From assembly GCA_003663345.1 (NCBI GenBank), contig QMZU01000042.1, forward strand, positions 1 to 6,262: 6,262 nt of DNA, in the 5' to 3' direction. Origin of the DNA: Candidatus Aenigmatarchaeota archaeon. GTDB lineage: Archaea; Aenigmatarchaeota; Aenigmatarchaeia; PWEA01; B50-G16. The notes beneath the pieces are model-generated. The model searched no databases and was not told where the DNA came from. It saw nothing but the letters and a program-made list of their open reading frames with translations. A program made the translations under genes and the position numbers. Below are positions 1 to 6,005 of this stretch, piece after piece. The number at the start of each line of letters is the position of its first letter. Position 1 is the first letter of the stretch.

Positions 1-1182
1 GACTCCGGCGAGGTTAAGCATTGGGTTCCGGGATACGGGCCAACATACGCGAAAGGCCACAACACGATCATGATAAGCAATAAGGCTGGAGGCCACATGG
101 GAGGCCCAGTGAAGGGAGACTTCACCCATTTCTATAATCCTATAACTCTCAGGAACTCTCTGGTTAGGCCGTACTTCGAGTTCGTCGAGGCCGTTATGAA
201 CTGGAGGTACATCGAGAGCTCACCTGAAGGCGAGAACTACTACACTAGAGAATTACTGGACAATCCTGTTAAATGGCACAGAATCATACTCTACCCGAAC
301 AAGGAATACTTCATAGTCGTAGACTTGCTTAAGGGGAACCAGACTAGGGACATAGAGACCTTGTTCCATCTGAGCAGCCTAAACGTGGTCCCTACGCGTG
401 GAAGCTACGGCCACGTAACTTTCCAAGGATACGTAGTAGGGGATCTTCACATAGAGGGGTCATCGATACCTTGGGTTGATCAGGAGTACGGTGAAGAGTA
501 CGAGTATGGTCAGGGGAACCTGGTAGAATGGAAGACTCGTAACATCTCAAGGAAGCCCATCAGGCTCATCATGTTCTCAGCACCCAAGTCAGAGATCACT
601 GTTGAGAGATTTTGGTGTAGGATTGCAGGGTATCATCTTCCGAACGAGGTTACCCACCCGATTCTCAGGTATAAGCTAAGAGCGCCATCGATGCACCGTG
701 TCACGGCGTTGCTGAGTCTCCATCCTGAAGACGACGCTCAGTTTTCTGAGCTGGAGGCAGCAAACGGCTCAGCAGTCAAGCTTCTGAAGGATAACTTTAC
801 GGATCTTGTTTACGCCGGTAACGGCTCAGTGTCCCTTGAAGGCTTCTCCACGGATGCTGAGGTAGCGTACTACAGGCATGTAGAGGAGTCCCCTAAGCTG
901 CTGACGCTCATCAGAGGGTCACGCGCCGGCTGGAATGGCTTAGACTTATTCAAACTATCGAGTGAAGTGGAGTATCTTTCAGCCATGTACACACCTAGCA
1001 TGATCCAATTCGCTTTAAACGGGTCAGGCATGGTCACTGTGAGAATGTACGCTCCTAACGCTGAGAGGATAGAGATGGATGGTACGCAGATAAACTTCCA
1101 GCAGGAGGATGCCTATGTCTCCTTCACGGTTCAGCTCGACGGAGTACACGAGTTCAAAGTACAACTAGGCTCCTCCATCTAG
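1..1182 (+). CDS. Heparinase II/III-like polysaccharide lyase, C-terminal part (5' end outside window)
   Basis: The frame is open from the first base, so the gene starts upstream; 393 residues are visible. The ATG at 70 is internal, because residues ahead of it already match the family. The motif YAKGHNTIMI (residues 16-25) resembles the His-Asn-Thr segment opening the C-terminal beta-sandwich domain of heparinase II/III-type lyases, where a histidine (here H20) is often functional. WHRIILYPNKEYFIVVDLL (about 92-110) and FHLSSL (about 122-127) match the family's hydrophobic strand pattern 'h-R-x-x-(y)-f-v-v-x-D' followed by 'F-H-L'. The rest is beta-rich without membrane segments. The family cleaves acidic polysaccharides by beta-elimination, normally outside the cell. 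The N-terminal alpha-toroid with the other catalytic residues lies outside the window, so activity and secretion cannot be judged. A different beta-sandwich sugar-active protein is possible. The first 23 bases after the stop hold no obvious terminator. Confidence 0.72.
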   Translation, partial: DSGEVKHWVPGYGPTYAKGHNTIMISNKAGGHMGGPVKGDFTHFYNPITLRNSLVRPYFEFVEAVMNWRYIESSPEGENYYTRELLDNPVKWHRIILYPNKEYFIVVDLLKGNQTRDIETLFHLSSLNVVPTRGSYGHVTFQGYVVGDLHIEGSSIPWVDQEYGEEYEYGQGNLVEWKTRNISRKPIRLIMFSAPKSEITVERFWCRIAGYHLPNEVTHPILRYKLRAPSMHRVTALLSLHPEDDAQFSELEAANGSAVKLLKDNFTDLVYAGNGSVSLEGFSTDAEVAYYRHVEESPKLLTLIRGSRAGWNGLDLFKLSSEVEYLSAMYTPSMIQFALNGSGMVTVRMYAPNAERIEMDGTQINFQQEDAYVSFTVQLDGVHEFKVQLGSSI

Positions 1183-1269
1183 TAGGCTCCTGTTGATCTC
1201 CTTTCAAATCTAGCAGCATCCGCAGCTCTAGCACAGTCAGCACAGTGATATAAGGCCTCCAGCATCGTT

Positions 1270-1553
1270 TCAAATCCTTTCTCTTTCAACAATCTCGTCT
1301 ATGTTTAGGTTGAGCCTATTGATCCTCCTGTTCAACGTTGTGCAGTTCGGAGCCTCTAATCCCTCAATGTACATGGACAAGCCTCTCTTAATCCCTCCAA
1401 GATACCTGTATGGCAAGTGGAACAGAAGCCTAATCAACGAGTCTGGATAGGTGAACCGGTTTCCCTCCCTACCACCGCTCACATGCTCAACCTCACAGTC
1501 CTAACATCAAGAACCACAAAATCCAGCAGAGCCACACCCCACTTTAAAAATAC
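1270..1553 (-). pseudogene. IS5-like transposase, N-terminal fragment
   Basis: On the minus strand from about 1500 to 1270 the reading contains GREGNRFTYPDSLIRLL, FHLPYRYLGGIKRGLS, LEAPNCTTLNRRINRLNL and NIDEIV. This is the order of the N-terminal region of archaeal IS5-family transposases of the ISC1058 kind (G-K-x-G-R-P-F-x-Y-P-x-S-L, then F-H-L-P-Y-R-Q-L-E-G-F, then A-P-D-Y-T-T-I-W-R-R). A stop at 1270-1272 ends it just before the DDE catalytic core, so no active enzyme can be made. A shifted frame upstream (about 1504-1553) reads FLKWGVALLDFVVLDV, which fits the family's extreme N-terminus and implies a one-base indel near 1500-1504. Compared with relatives as I remember them, a few residues seem missing between SLIRLL and FHLPYR. 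I saw no inverted repeats or target duplication. The family call is from recalled motifs, not a search. Confidence 0.72.
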
Positions 1554-1554
1554 A

Positions 1555-2203
1555 GAAGGGCATCCCGTTTGGGTGGTAACCTACCAAAAATGTGTAGATC
1601 ATAGCGCTAGGGTTGCCTCTGTGCTTATGGCTCACAGCGGCCTAAGAATAAGCACTATAGGCAACTATCTGGGCAACGACAGACTGACGGTTGGAGACTT
1701 CCCAGAGATGAGAATCGAGAATAACCAAGTAATATTCGAGAAAACACCAGCAATGGTTGTTGTTAGATCATGCCTGAGCAAGGCTGGACATCAATACTTC
1801 ACGTTCCTAAGTGAGGAAGAGTGTGAATACTTGAAGGATTATCTGGAGGAGCGGCTGAGAACAGGCGAGGAACTCACGTCCAAATCACCCATGATAACTC
1901 CGAAAGTGAGAATGAAACCTTTCATAAAAGCGACAAATGTAGGGGACATGATAAGAAAAGCCATTAGAAAAAGCGGATTCAAATGGAGACCCTACGTGCT
2001 ACGGGCCTGCTTCGACACGCAGCTGATATTGGCGGAATCAAAAAGGGCTCATCATAAGAGACTGCCGACAGTTCTGGACGGGGCGTAAGGACGACATAGA
2101 AAAACAGGTACACGGCCAACAAGTATAGGTTGCTGAAGAGCGTCATCGAGATATGCGTGAAGCCTACAGGAGAATCCGGTTTACGCCTTCATGTGTTATA
2201 TGA
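1555..2203 (+). pseudogene. Tyrosine recombinase/integrase, catalytic domain, frameshifted
   Basis: An open frame gives AHSGLRISTIGNYLGND, where the R encoded at 1645-1647 fits the box I arginine. SKAGHQYFTFLSEE and a region ending in RPYVLRACFDTQLILAESK follow, with Y-V-L-R fitting box II (H/Y-x-L-R). This is the catalytic half of an archaeal phage/plasmid-type integrase that cuts and rejoins att sites. The frame ends at 2088, but homology continues in other frames. Dropping one A from the run at 2040-2044 gives GLIIRDCRQFWTGRKDDIE. Dropping one A from the run at 2100-2104 gives NRYTANKYRLLKSVIE, with the likely nucleophile Tyr at 2109-2111. Restoring a base near 2150 gives MREAYRR and a stop at 2201-2203. 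The usual G-H-K before the nucleophile is G-R-K (CGT at 2084-2086). The frame can be extended back to a GTG at 1417, but that part lies over the antisense transposase fragment and is not family-like. The N-terminal core-binding domain is absent. Confidence 0.75.
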
Positions 2204-2360
2204 CACTAGGGACAGAGACGTGTGGTTAAGCTTAAAGGTTTGCTGTTGGTTGTGATTCATGGAAGAGGCTTCGCGGTGTGGATATTGCGTTTGACCGGTG
2301 AACTCAGGTTCATGGAGACCAGCGTCTCCCTGCCTTAGATCCTCCCATATCTTTTCTTGT

Positions 2361-2400
2361 CTTTTAAGGCTTTAATGCACTTAGGGGTTTTGTGGAGGTG
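2361..2400 (+). promoter_or_regulatory. TATA box and Shine-Dalgarno site of the broken TBP-like gene
   Basis: CTTTTAAG at 2361-2368 is a TATA-like box that would place transcription start near 2391. GGAGGTG at 2394-2400 is a strong archaeal Shine-Dalgarno sequence, 11 bases ahead of the ATG at 2412. It is the best ribosome-binding site in the window, yet it leads into a frameshifted gene. Between 2204 and 2360 I see no recognisable gene. The only reading of note is a GTG-started 38-codon frame (2222-2338) with no familiar motif, plus a small hairpin at 2314-2329. Confidence 0.45.
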
Positions 2401-2411
2401 TAGTGGAGAGT

Positions 2412-2655
2412 ATGGACAGGTGGAAGGTTACTGTTCTGAACATTGTGGCAGCCGGGTTCCTAAATCACCCGTTAGATTTGGAGCTGATCGAGAAGAAGAT
2501 TGAAGGGGTCTCTGGAACCCCCTAAGTTTCCAAGCTTTAACGTTTAGGATGAAGAGTCCAAGGGCGAACAGCGATGGCTCCCCTGCTACCTATGAGACTT
2601 CTTCCCTTCACACCGTATTTACAGCTATCGACGAGGTCATCTCTGCGAAGCTGGG
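2412..2655 (+). pseudogene. TATA-binding protein-like, first repeat only, frameshifted
   Basis: The ATG at 2412 opens a 37-codon frame containing WKVTVLNIVAAGFLNHPLDL, which resembles the start of the first archaeal TBP repeat (I-x-I-x-N-I-V-A-x-x-x-L-x-x-x-L-D-L). It stops at 2523-2525. Removing one C from the run at 2518-2522 continues it as GTPKFPSF, and removing one A from 2539-2540 then gives TFRMKSPRANS. Together these fit the TBP stretch F-P-G-L-V-F-R-L-K-x-P-K-A. Near the end, TVFTAIDEVI fits the last helix of a repeat, although the part between (about 2570-2610) is not recognisable. A working TBP has two such repeats of about 90 residues and recruits TFB and RNA polymerase to promoters. 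Only one repeat is present, and it is broken, so this should be a dead extra copy. GTG at 2403 is an alternative start but lies too close to the Shine-Dalgarno site. The family call rests on motif memory. Confidence 0.52.
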
Positions 2656-2656
2656 C

Positions 2657-2670
2657 AAAAATATTTATTG
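2657..2670 (+). promoter_or_regulatory. Archaeal TATA-box promoter of the propeller gene
   Basis: The AT-rich stretch AAAATATTTATT is centred near 2664. Transcription would begin about 26 bases on, near 2690. That leaves a leader of only about 8-14 bases before the ATG codons at 2698 and 2704, so the mRNA is leaderless or nearly so. This also argues against the TTG at 2668 as a start, since it lies inside the box. Confidence 0.55.
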
Positions 2671-2697
2671 GCAAACTGCAGTAGTAATATTTTAGGG

Positions 2698-4095
2698 ATG
2701 CGTATGAAGGACAGGTTAGAGAAGAGCATCTTTCTGATGTTTCCTCTCCTCCTATTACTGATGCTAGGCTTTAGCCTAGCTGTGGTCAGCCCTCAGCCAA
2801 GTAGCAGAGCTGACACTTATCTGGGAATACAAGTCCAGAACCAAGTAGCAGAGCTGACGCTTATCTGGGAATACAACGCCAGCCCATACTCCGCGGGTTA
2901 TCCTCAGGTTGAAAGCGTCGCCATATCAGACGACGGGAGCTATGTGATAGCCGGATCATATGACGCTAACGTCTACTTCTTCGACCGAAGCGGATTCCTC
3001 TGGAACTTCACAACCCTCAGAGCTTACCGTCAGGCTGTAGCCATCTCCGAGAACGGAAGCTACGCCGTGTGCGGAAGCATGGACAACCACGTGTATCTGT
3101 TCGATAAGGATGGGAATCTCATCTGGGACTTCGCTTCAAGCAAGAACATTCTATGCGCGGACATCTCTGCCGACGGAAGGTACATAGTGGCCGGCGGAGA
3201 AGACACCATGCTGTACTTCTTCAGCAAGGAGAGCTCTACGGCGTTATGGTCCTCTCCTCTGGGCGGATATGTGTGGCGCTGCAAGGTATCTGGAGACGGG
3301 AGCTATGTGGTAGCTGGGACGGAAGCGCTCATAGACGTATATGATCGGGATGGGTCAGAGCTATGGTGGTGCGATACGGACTCATCGGTTAAAGCCCTAG
3401 CCATATCCCATGATGGAGAATACATAGCTGCAGGTCTCGCCAACGGCACCATCCTGTTCTTCAGCGTAGACAGTAATTCTCCGCTCTGGACGTACACGGT
3501 TGGAGGAGCCGTCTGCGAGGAAGCCATCGCCATGTCAGATGACGGGAGCTATATTATAGTCGGGTCTAGAGACGGAAAGGCTTACCTGTTCGACAAGGAC
3601 GGTAACCTGCTCTGGACGCATGAGGCTGGGGGATGGGTGTACGAAGTAGCCATGTCGAGTGACGGGAGCTACATAGCCCTAGGCACGGTGTTTGCGTCGC
3701 CTGACCGAGTCGTTGTCCTTGGAAAATACTCTAACGTTACGTTAGCAACCTTCGAGACCGCAAAGCCGGGTGAAGACTACAGCGGACTTGTTCTTAGCTT
3801 AGACATGTCTGCTGACGGAAGGTACATAGTCGCTGGCACGTACACTGGATGGATATACTTACTTGAATCCTCTCTAGGCGCTACAACGACCACGACAACG
3901 GTCACCACAGTCTCAACCGTTACAGTAACCTCGACCACGACCGAAACAGTGTCAGTCACTGAAACCGAGACTGAGACCGAGACCACAACCACTACGACGA
4001 CCGTTGAAGCACTAGGAACAGCCTTCTATGGATCTGTAGCTGTAATAATCGTACTGGCCATAGCGGTGCTGTACTTGCTTGCAAGAAGAAGCTAA
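2698..4095 (+). CDS. Secreted, membrane-anchored eight-blade beta-propeller protein with Thr-rich stalk
   Basis: A 465-residue protein using ATG 2698; ATG 2704 is nearly as good and makes a classic signal peptide start (MKDRLEKS). Residues 11-30 form a hydrophobic signal segment. Residues about 55-392 contain eight PQQ/WD40-like units. Each is built around S-x-D-G-S/R-Y-(h)3-x-G (D79, E119, D159, D200, D239, D282, D322, D373) and most end in a (Y/F)-x-F-(x)n-L-W strand. LIWEYN (55-60) ahead of unit 1 probably completes the last blade, closing the ring. Residues 395-436 are Thr/Glu/Val-rich, like an O-glycosylated cell-wall-spanning stalk. Residues 443-462 form a transmembrane helix, followed by ARRS inside. 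The likely role is extracellular binding or sensing at the cell surface; the ligand is unknown. No catalytic residues are evident and cysteines are few. A propeller domain of an alcohol dehydrogenase-like quinoprotein is possible, but the full enzyme architecture is not present. A 44-bp duplication at codons 34-63 is described separately. Confidence 0.85.
   Translation: MRMKDRLEKSIFLMFPLLLLLMLGFSLAVVSPQPSSRADTYLGIQVQNQVAELTLIWEYNASPYSAGYPQVESVAISDDGSYVIAGSYDANVYFFDRSGFLWNFTTLRAYRQAVAISENGSYAVCGSMDNHVYLFDKDGNLIWDFASSKNILCADISADGRYIVAGGEDTMLYFFSKESSTALWSSPLGGYVWRCKVSGDGSYVVAGTEALIDVYDRDGSELWWCDTDSSVKALAISHDGEYIAAGLANGTILFFSVDSNSPLWTYTVGGAVCEEAIAMSDDGSYIIVGSRDGKAYLFDKDGNLLWTHEAGGWVYEVAMSSDGSYIALGTVFASPDRVVVLGKYSNVTLATFETAKPGEDYSGLVLSLDMSADGRYIVAGTYTGWIYLLESSLGATTTTTTVTTVSTVTVTSTTTETVSVTETETETETTTTTTTVEALGTAFYGSVAVIIVLAIAVLYLLARRS
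2797..2884 (+). repeat. 44-bp tandem direct repeat, two copies, inside a coding region
   Basis: Copy 1 spans 2797-2840 and copy 2 spans 2841-2884. The first 36 bases match at 35 positions (one A/G difference, at 2815 against 2859); the last 8 match at 4. The offset of 44 is not a multiple of three, so copy 1 is translated as PSSRADTYLGIQ and copy 2 as QVAELTLIWEYN. Only the second reading contains the expected propeller strand. The repeat lies just after the signal segment of the propeller protein. Confidence 0.9.
3880..4005 (+). repeat. Low-complexity Thr/Glu/Val coding stretch (surface stalk)
   Basis: This encodes residues 395-436 of the propeller protein: runs of Thr separated by Val and Ser, then alternating Thr-Glu (TETETETET), then seven Thr. 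Codons for Thr are mixed (aca, acc, acg, act), so the run is conserved as protein composition rather than as a simple DNA repeat. Such stalks are typical of O-glycosylated archaeal surface proteins just outside the membrane anchor. Confidence 0.8.
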
Positions 4096-4109
4096 CCCCT
4101 AACCCTAAT

Positions 4110-4126
4110 CCTCCCCCTCTTTTTAA
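4110..4126 (+). terminator. Pyrimidine-rich, T-run terminator after the propeller gene
   Basis: About 15 bases after the stop codon a C/T-only stretch ends in TCTTTTT (4118-4124). Intrinsic archaeal termination needs little more than a T-run on the non-template strand, so this fits. No stem-loop precedes it. A second, weaker T-run lies at 4139-4144. Confidence 0.45.
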
Positions 4127-4143
4127 ACCCATCCAATTCGTTT

Positions 4144-4317
4144 TCAATATTGCTTTGTTGCATAAATGTTTTCATTATGCCTTCTGTTCCAGCTCTCTTT
4201 TGCTTGAGCTTCCCCTCCTGCCAGCACTCATAAGCTTAACCTCGCGGTTCCAACCGTCGAGAACAGAGAAACCAGGAGAATCTCACCCCTCCTAACCAAA
4301 GAAACATTATACACAAT
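4144..4317 (-). pseudogene. Transposase C-terminal tail remnant, possibly TnpB/OrfB (IS200/IS605-like)
   Basis: On the minus strand one frame from 4317 to 4144 reads YNVSLVRRGEILLVSL, then an internal TGA (4228-4230), then GGEAQAKESWNRRHNENIY and a stop at 4144-4146. In the middle (about 4218-4260) a neighbouring frame reads VLDGWNREVKLMSAG. Joining the frames with two one-base shifts gives a continuous, coding-like stretch whose W-N-R-E-V-K-x-M-S-A-G-G-E-A-Q order I associate with C-terminal tails of archaeal OrfB-type transposases. The catalytic RuvC motifs and zinc finger are not visible upstream, so at most a tail of 50-odd residues remains. The family name is inference and may be wrong; that this is decayed coding sequence is the firmer part. 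It faces the propeller gene and ends about 50 bases past that gene's stop. Confidence 0.45.
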
Positions 4318-4420
4318 TCAATTCATGAGAGCAGCCTTATAAACATCCAAATGCAGCATCAAAGAATAACTTGAACACAAACAAGAACTTAAATATGCAA
4401 CGAAGCATTAAATGTTTTAA

Positions 4421-4430
4421 GACTTAAATC
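4421..4430 (+). promoter_or_regulatory. TATA-like box of the mannosyltransferase gene
   Basis: CTTAAAT at 4423-4429 would start transcription near 4452, about six bases before the ATG at 4458, giving an almost leaderless mRNA. An identical CTTAAAT lies at 4388-4394 and would give a leader of about 40 bases; GGAGAG at 4440-4445 is then a poor, distant Shine-Dalgarno site. The two boxes could be alternative promoters. Confidence 0.4.
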
Positions 4431-4457
4431 TCAGAACCTGGAGAGAGTTGTAGCGGT

Positions 4458-5729
4458 ATGACGTCCGCTCCGGGAAGGCTTCTACGCGATTCCTTGAGTA
4501 GGCTGAGTAACTATAGAAACCTGATGTATCTGCTGCTCTTCTCAGCCGTAATAAGGTTTGTATGGCTTGACAAGCCTAGAAACACCTTGATCTTCGACGA
4601 ATACTATTATGTGAACGCTGCCAGGGTGATCTTAGGAGTCCCTCAGTCCTCCTCCGGTGGAAAGATACCTTACCCGAACGCCGTGCCCGGAATAGATCCT
4701 AACCCGGAGCATCCTCCGTTAGCTAAGCTCATAGTAGCCTTCTCCATCTGGCTTCTAGGCGATAACCCCTACGGCTGGAGGCTGCCGAGCATCATATTCG
4801 GAACCCTCACGGTTCTCTTCTTTTATCTCATCGTAGAGAACTTTAACGATCGTAAACTAGCTACTTTAGCGACGCTTATGCTCAGCTTAGAAAACCTTAT
4901 CTTCGTTCACGGCCGATTGGCGACCTTGGACATTTCCTCCTTGGCGTTCATGCTCCTCTCCTTCCACCTTTACTTAAGTGGCAAGGCTCTCCTCTCAGGA
5001 CTCTCCCTCGCCCTAGCCACCCTGTGCAAGGAGACAGGTCTATACGGGCTTCTCGTCCTAGTTGGATACGAGTGTTTCAAATCCCTCAAACGGGAGCAGC
5101 TTAAAAGGCTTAAGCTCGGCTTAAAGAAATCCAGAAACCTTGAGATCACTATTCTAAGCTACGGCTTATTCCTCTTAGTAATCCTGTTCGCGCTTGATGT
5201 CTTCTACGGATCATTCAACAATCCACTGGATCACCTAAGCTACATTTGTAGTTACGCTTCCCAACTCACCCGCCCTGAAGGACCCGTAGGAATTGAGAGT
5301 TACCCATGGCAATGGTTGCTCAACGAAGTTCAGATATCTTATCTTAAGGTGGATGTTAACATAATTGTGGACGGTAGGGTTCTGGGCTCCAGGACCACGA
5401 TAGAATTTATGGGCGCGATGAACCCCTTCATAATCTTCTCAACTATACCTGCAATGGCTTATATGCTGAATGACTGGAGGAGGGGAAGGAGCGGATTCTC
5501 CTCATTTATCCTCTCATGGTTCACCTTCACATACCTGCCGTATTATCCTCTCGCAATACTTCTCCACAGGATTATGTACATCTTCTACTTTCTGCCTACT
5601 GTTCCATGCGTCTGCGCCGCTACAGCCTACACGTTATCAGAGGGGGCTCCTAGAAGCGTCGTCGCAGGATTCCTCATAGCGGTCATTGTAGGGTTTGCTT
5701 CACTCTTCCCGTTTAAGCAAATACCGTAG
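4458..5729 (+). CDS. GT39/PMT-like polytopic membrane mannosyltransferase
   Basis: A 423-residue integral membrane protein. Family hallmarks appear in order. FDEYYYVNAARVILG (46-60) sits in the first external loop with the acidic pair D47-E48, the proposed catalytic site. EHPPLAK (84-90) follows, then WRLPSIIFG (107-115) and ENLIFVHGRLATLD (145-158), with R153 and D158 on the second loop/helix. WQWLL (285-289) and HRIMYIFYFLPTVPC (370-384) close the set. About nine to eleven hydrophobic segments are visible, near 22-37, 89-126, 133-150, 159-204, 230-250, 317-337, 347-366, 370-393 and 400-418. GT39 enzymes take a sugar, usually mannose, from a dolichyl-phosphate carrier and place it on Ser/Thr of exported proteins. 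The length is at the short end for the family and the C-terminus lacks an extra soluble domain, but the frame is intact. ATG 4458 is chosen because of the promoter spacing and family start. The Thr-rich protein just upstream is a plausible acceptor (inference). A lipid-A-type ArnT relative is the alternative. Confidence 0.85.
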   Translation: MTSAPGRLLRDSLSRLSNYRNLMYLLLFSAVIRFVWLDKPRNTLIFDEYYYVNAARVILGVPQSSSGGKIPYPNAVPGIDPNPEHPPLAKLIVAFSIWLLGDNPYGWRLPSIIFGTLTVLFFYLIVENFNDRKLATLATLMLSLENLIFVHGRLATLDISSLAFMLLSFHLYLSGKALLSGLSLALATLCKETGLYGLLVLVGYECFKSLKREQLKRLKLGLKKSRNLEITILSYGLFLLVILFALDVFYGSFNNPLDHLSYICSYASQLTRPEGPVGIESYPWQWLLNEVQISYLKVDVNIIVDGRVLGSRTTIEFMGAMNPFIIFSTIPAMAYMLNDWRRGRSGFSSFILSWFTFTYLPYYPLAILLHRIMYIFYFLPTVPCVCAATAYTLSEGAPRSVVAGFLIAVIVGFASLFPFKQIP

Positions 5730-5766
5730 ATGCTTCGAGCAAGACATGAAGTAAGCGTTACCTTTC

Positions 5767-5957
5767 TTAAGCAACTCCTTCGAGTCTTAGCTGAAGGGTT
5801 ATTATCTCGGGAGAGAAGCTCACCCTTAAATCCTCAGCAGGCTCAGGTTCAAGCGTTCCAAGCGCCCTAGCTCTCCTTATACCTAAATCATTCGAGAATC
5901 TTATTCGTTATCCTGCTTAAGTCGCCTATAACCCCCTAATACCTTAGACTCATTCAT
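5767..5957 (-). pseudogene. Small gene of unknown function, frameshifted twice
   Basis: The minus strand holds a coding-like sequence spread over three frames. ATG at 5957-5955 gives MNESKVLG. Dropping one G from a five-G run (plus-strand C run at 5932-5936) continues as VIGDLSRITNKIL. One further base shift near 5890-5893 gives NDLGIRRARALG, then TLEPEPAEDL, RVSFSPEIITLQLRLEGVA and a stop at 5769-5767. The span of 191 bases is exactly 62 codons plus a stop plus two extra bases. Charge pattern and composition look like a real protein, and the last frame alone is open for 46 codons. I do not recognise the family. A TTTATC element lies 20-25 bases upstream of the ATG, slightly close for a leaderless start. 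It may be a pseudogene or an intact gene with sequence errors in short homopolymers. Confidence 0.45.
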
Positions 5958-5973
5958 GATTAGGGGATACCGA

Positions 5974-5985
5974 CAAGATAAAGGG
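5974..5985. promoter_or_regulatory. AT-rich element between two divergent small genes
   Basis: AGATAAAG (5976-5983), which reads TTTATC on the minus strand, lies between the minus-strand ATG at 5957 and the plus-strand GTG at 6006. Its distance to the GTG (23-30 bases) matches the archaeal TATA position for a leaderless mRNA. Its distance to the ATG is a few bases short. The T-rich sense of the box reads toward the minus-strand gene. One box could serve either gene; direction cannot be settled from sequence. Confidence 0.35.
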
Positions 5986-6005
5986 TTGATGTACGTTTAG
6001 TTTGA

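Noticed and set aside
1417..1554. GTG 1417 as a true integrase start
   Set aside because: The first 45 or so codons lie over the antisense transposase fragment, show no integrase motif and are Thr/Ser-rich shadow sequence.
2314..2329. Hairpin GGAGAC-CAGC-GTCTCC
   Set aside because: Six base pairs with no T-run after it and no gene ending just before it; too short to call a terminator or regulator.
2668..2697. TTG at 2668 as the start of the propeller gene
   Set aside because: It overlaps the TATA box, would need transcription from further upstream, and adds ten residues ahead of an already good signal peptide; ATG 2698 or 2704 fits better.
2900..3850. Recurrent GACGGGAGCTA-type 10-12-mers suggesting a DNA repeat array or CRISPR
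   Set aside because: They encode the D-G-S-Y of each propeller blade, are in frame and variably spaced, and no constant repeat with unique spacers exists.
3060..3992. Minus-strand open frames opposite the propeller gene, including one with alternating Val-Ser
   Set aside because: They mirror the repeated propeller codons and the Thr/Glu stalk; composition is that of antisense shadow.
4093..4112. Telomere-like TAACCCCTAACCCTAAT after the propeller stop
   Set aside because: Only two imperfect units in a C/T-rich terminator region; archaeal chromosomes are circular, so chance similarity is the simplest reading.
5470..5679. Alternative plus-strand frame inside the mannosyltransferase gene
   Set aside because: The overlapping frame carries the PMT signature HRIMYIFYFLP; the alternative is Ser/His/Cys-rich with no motif.
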